A DNA stretch of 64,000 nt from Glandiceps talaboti (Eukaryota > Hemichordata > Enteropneusta > Spengelidae), in contig NC_135551.1 of assembly GCF_964340395.1 (NCBI RefSeq), forward strand, positions 29,571,455 through 29,635,454, given 5' to 3'. A program made the position numbers and the translations under genes. The notes beneath the pieces are model-generated. The model saw only the letters and a program-made list of their open reading frames with translations, ran no database searches and had not been told where the DNA came from. This document shows positions 63,010-64,000 of the stretch, piece by piece; positions within the stretch are counted from its first letter, which is position 1; each line of letters starts with the position of its first letter.

Positions 63010-63210
63010 GCAGCAGAAAACATTGCAAGCATGAATGCAAATACACCTCAGTACCCCACACTGGCATTCATGCAGCTTGGGGTTCTCTGATTATATGTTT
63101 ATCCAAAATAGCAAATTTCTGTAAAATATTGTATGATAACATGATTTTGTGTACATAGAATGATCTCATTCATTTGCATATCATTTGCATACAGGTATGC
63201 AATGTTTTTT
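63010..63210. mobile_element. Dispersed element, copy B, inverted relative to copy A
   Basis: Read on the minus strand it gives, in the same order as copy A, TGCAAATGATATGCAAATGA, TTTTACAGAAATTTG, ATAAACATATAATC, AGAGAACCCCAAGCTGCATG, GCCAGTGTGGGGTA and TTTTCTGCTGCACTT. Confidence 0.65.
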
Positions 63211-63351
63211 GGTATTACATGGTTCACTGCAGTACAATTAGCACTAGTATAAAGTGCACACTGGTGTACAGAATCCATGGTGCATATGCAATACAGTTGT
63301 TTGTGGGAACATTTGCACAGAACAGACAGTGAAAAGAAAATATGATAGACG

Positions 63352-63515
63352 CAGGGGTGAACAAAACATTTTGTGAACTGGTGGTCCCTGGACCAGTGCC
63401 TTAAAAAATCCAGTGGTCCCGCTGAAAGAATTAGTGGTACAAGGTAAAATTTGTGTGGTCCGCCCAAAAAAAATCGCTAGTCCCGGACCCAGGACCAGTG
63501 GATTTGTTCACCCTG
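63352..63515. mobile_element. Short inverted-repeat element with CAGGGGTGAACAAA ends
   Basis: A 164-bp element: left end CAGGGGTGAACAAAACAT, right end GTGGATTTGTTCACCCTG, which inverts to CAGGGTGAACAAATCCAC. The inner blocks GGTCCCTGGACCAG and GGACCCAGGACCAG pair as well. CAGGG-type ends are common in hAT elements, but no clean 8-bp duplication is visible. Confidence 0.65.
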
Positions 63516-63789
63516 ATATGAGACCAACAACCAAAATACAAAAGCTGGGTACAAATTATTGATTTGTTACATGATGCTGAGCCTGACTAAAACCCCTCCA
63601 GGAGAACACTGTAAATAGTTAATTCATTACAAATGATATCGAAAAGATGTAAACTCACAGGGAATTTAATAGGAACAGTGCTGTCAAAGCCAGATAAAAA
63701 CCAACAAAACTCTAGGAGAATATATTTTATACCATCCTAATAAAACAAGGGCTTAAAAAGCAGGGTATAATTGTTGATAGTAGGGTGAG

Positions 63790-64000
63790 GGTAGACTTAA
63801 AGTCTCCAGGTTAATTCCATTCTTTATTTGAATATTTTTTTTTTTAATTTAAAAATACAATTGTGTTCTTTTGTGTAAAATAATAACCTGAGTGAGAGAT
63901 TGCAAAACAGTTGGGTGAATGACTGGGGGGGGGGGGGGGGGGTAAAAAATAAAAAAGTTGAGGACAACATTTCCGTAAAAGACTAACAATGAATAACAAA
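63790..64000. repeat. Dispersed repeat, copy 2, running off the window
   Basis: A partial second copy of the repeat at 2730-3135, with an 18-G run at 63925-63942. Confidence 0.6.

Larger units (their letters stand above)
56902..64000. other. Region upstream of the SOBP WYGY exon (intron or 5' flank)
   Basis: About 7.1 kb in which no exon was recognised. The missing SOBP N-terminal exon would be expected here or beyond the right edge. Contents are the array of about 105 bp units with MITEs, a very long TACA/AGAC microsatellite, a 29-bp array, three inverted-repeat elements and a few homopolymers. The stretches 59300-59950 and 61800-62900 are plain AT-rich sequence. Confidence 0.7.

Noticed and set aside
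56902-64000. Search for the SOBP N-terminal exon
   Set aside because: No lysine-rich start exon with a matching phase-0 donor could be recognised by eye; it may lie past 64000.

Overview
The window is eukaryotic nuclear DNA. It is AT-rich by eye, its genes are split by spliceosomal introns with GT/AG borders, and a large share of the sequence is minisatellite, microsatellite and short inverted-repeat (MITE-like) elements. The palindrome TACATGTA recurs constantly. Protein similarity to human orthologues is high, and the repeat style fits a marine invertebrate such as a lancelet, hemichordate or lophotrochozoan. I cannot fix the species from the sequence alone.

Three genes can be read exon by exon. 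(1) REV3L, the catalytic subunit of DNA polymerase zeta, lies on the minus strand. Its first six coding exons (36940 down to 244) are present, spread by introns of up to about 15 kb, and the rest of the gene lies off the left edge. (2) SORD, sorbitol dehydrogenase, lies on the plus strand and is complete in nine coding exons (38555-45318, 352 aa). It is divergent from REV3L, with about 1.6 kb between the start codons; that interval looks richer in CpG and carries a long CT microsatellite. (3) SOBP, sine oculis-binding protein homologue, lies on the minus strand. Its last three coding exons (56901 down to 52779) carry the WYGY motif region, both FCS zinc fingers, the proline-rich region and the C-terminus; the N-terminal exon was not found.

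The most striking observation is that exon/intron borders in all three genes are themselves tandemly repeated. SOBP has about 15 copies of a 42-bp unit made of the 3' splice site plus the first 15 nt of the next exon. The copies nearest the exon are in frame and stop-free. SORD exon 4 is preceded by four good copies and one decayed copy of its splice acceptor and exon start, at a period of about 100 bp, each clear copy carrying the same TGA stop. SORD exon 8 is preceded by decayed copies of its own acceptor and start. The donor of REV3L exon 6 sits in a two-copy 101-bp duplication. In each acceptor array the true exon is the last copy.

The remainder is introns and intergenic sequence: a 41-bp array of about 39 copies in REV3L intron 1, a 46/51-bp array of about 1.8 kb in REV3L intron 2, an array of about 105 bp units upstream of SOBP that carries two copies of a hAT-like MITE, several other MITE-like elements, and long TACA, AGAC, GA and CT microsatellites. 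No RNA genes, CRISPR arrays or autonomous transposons were recognised.
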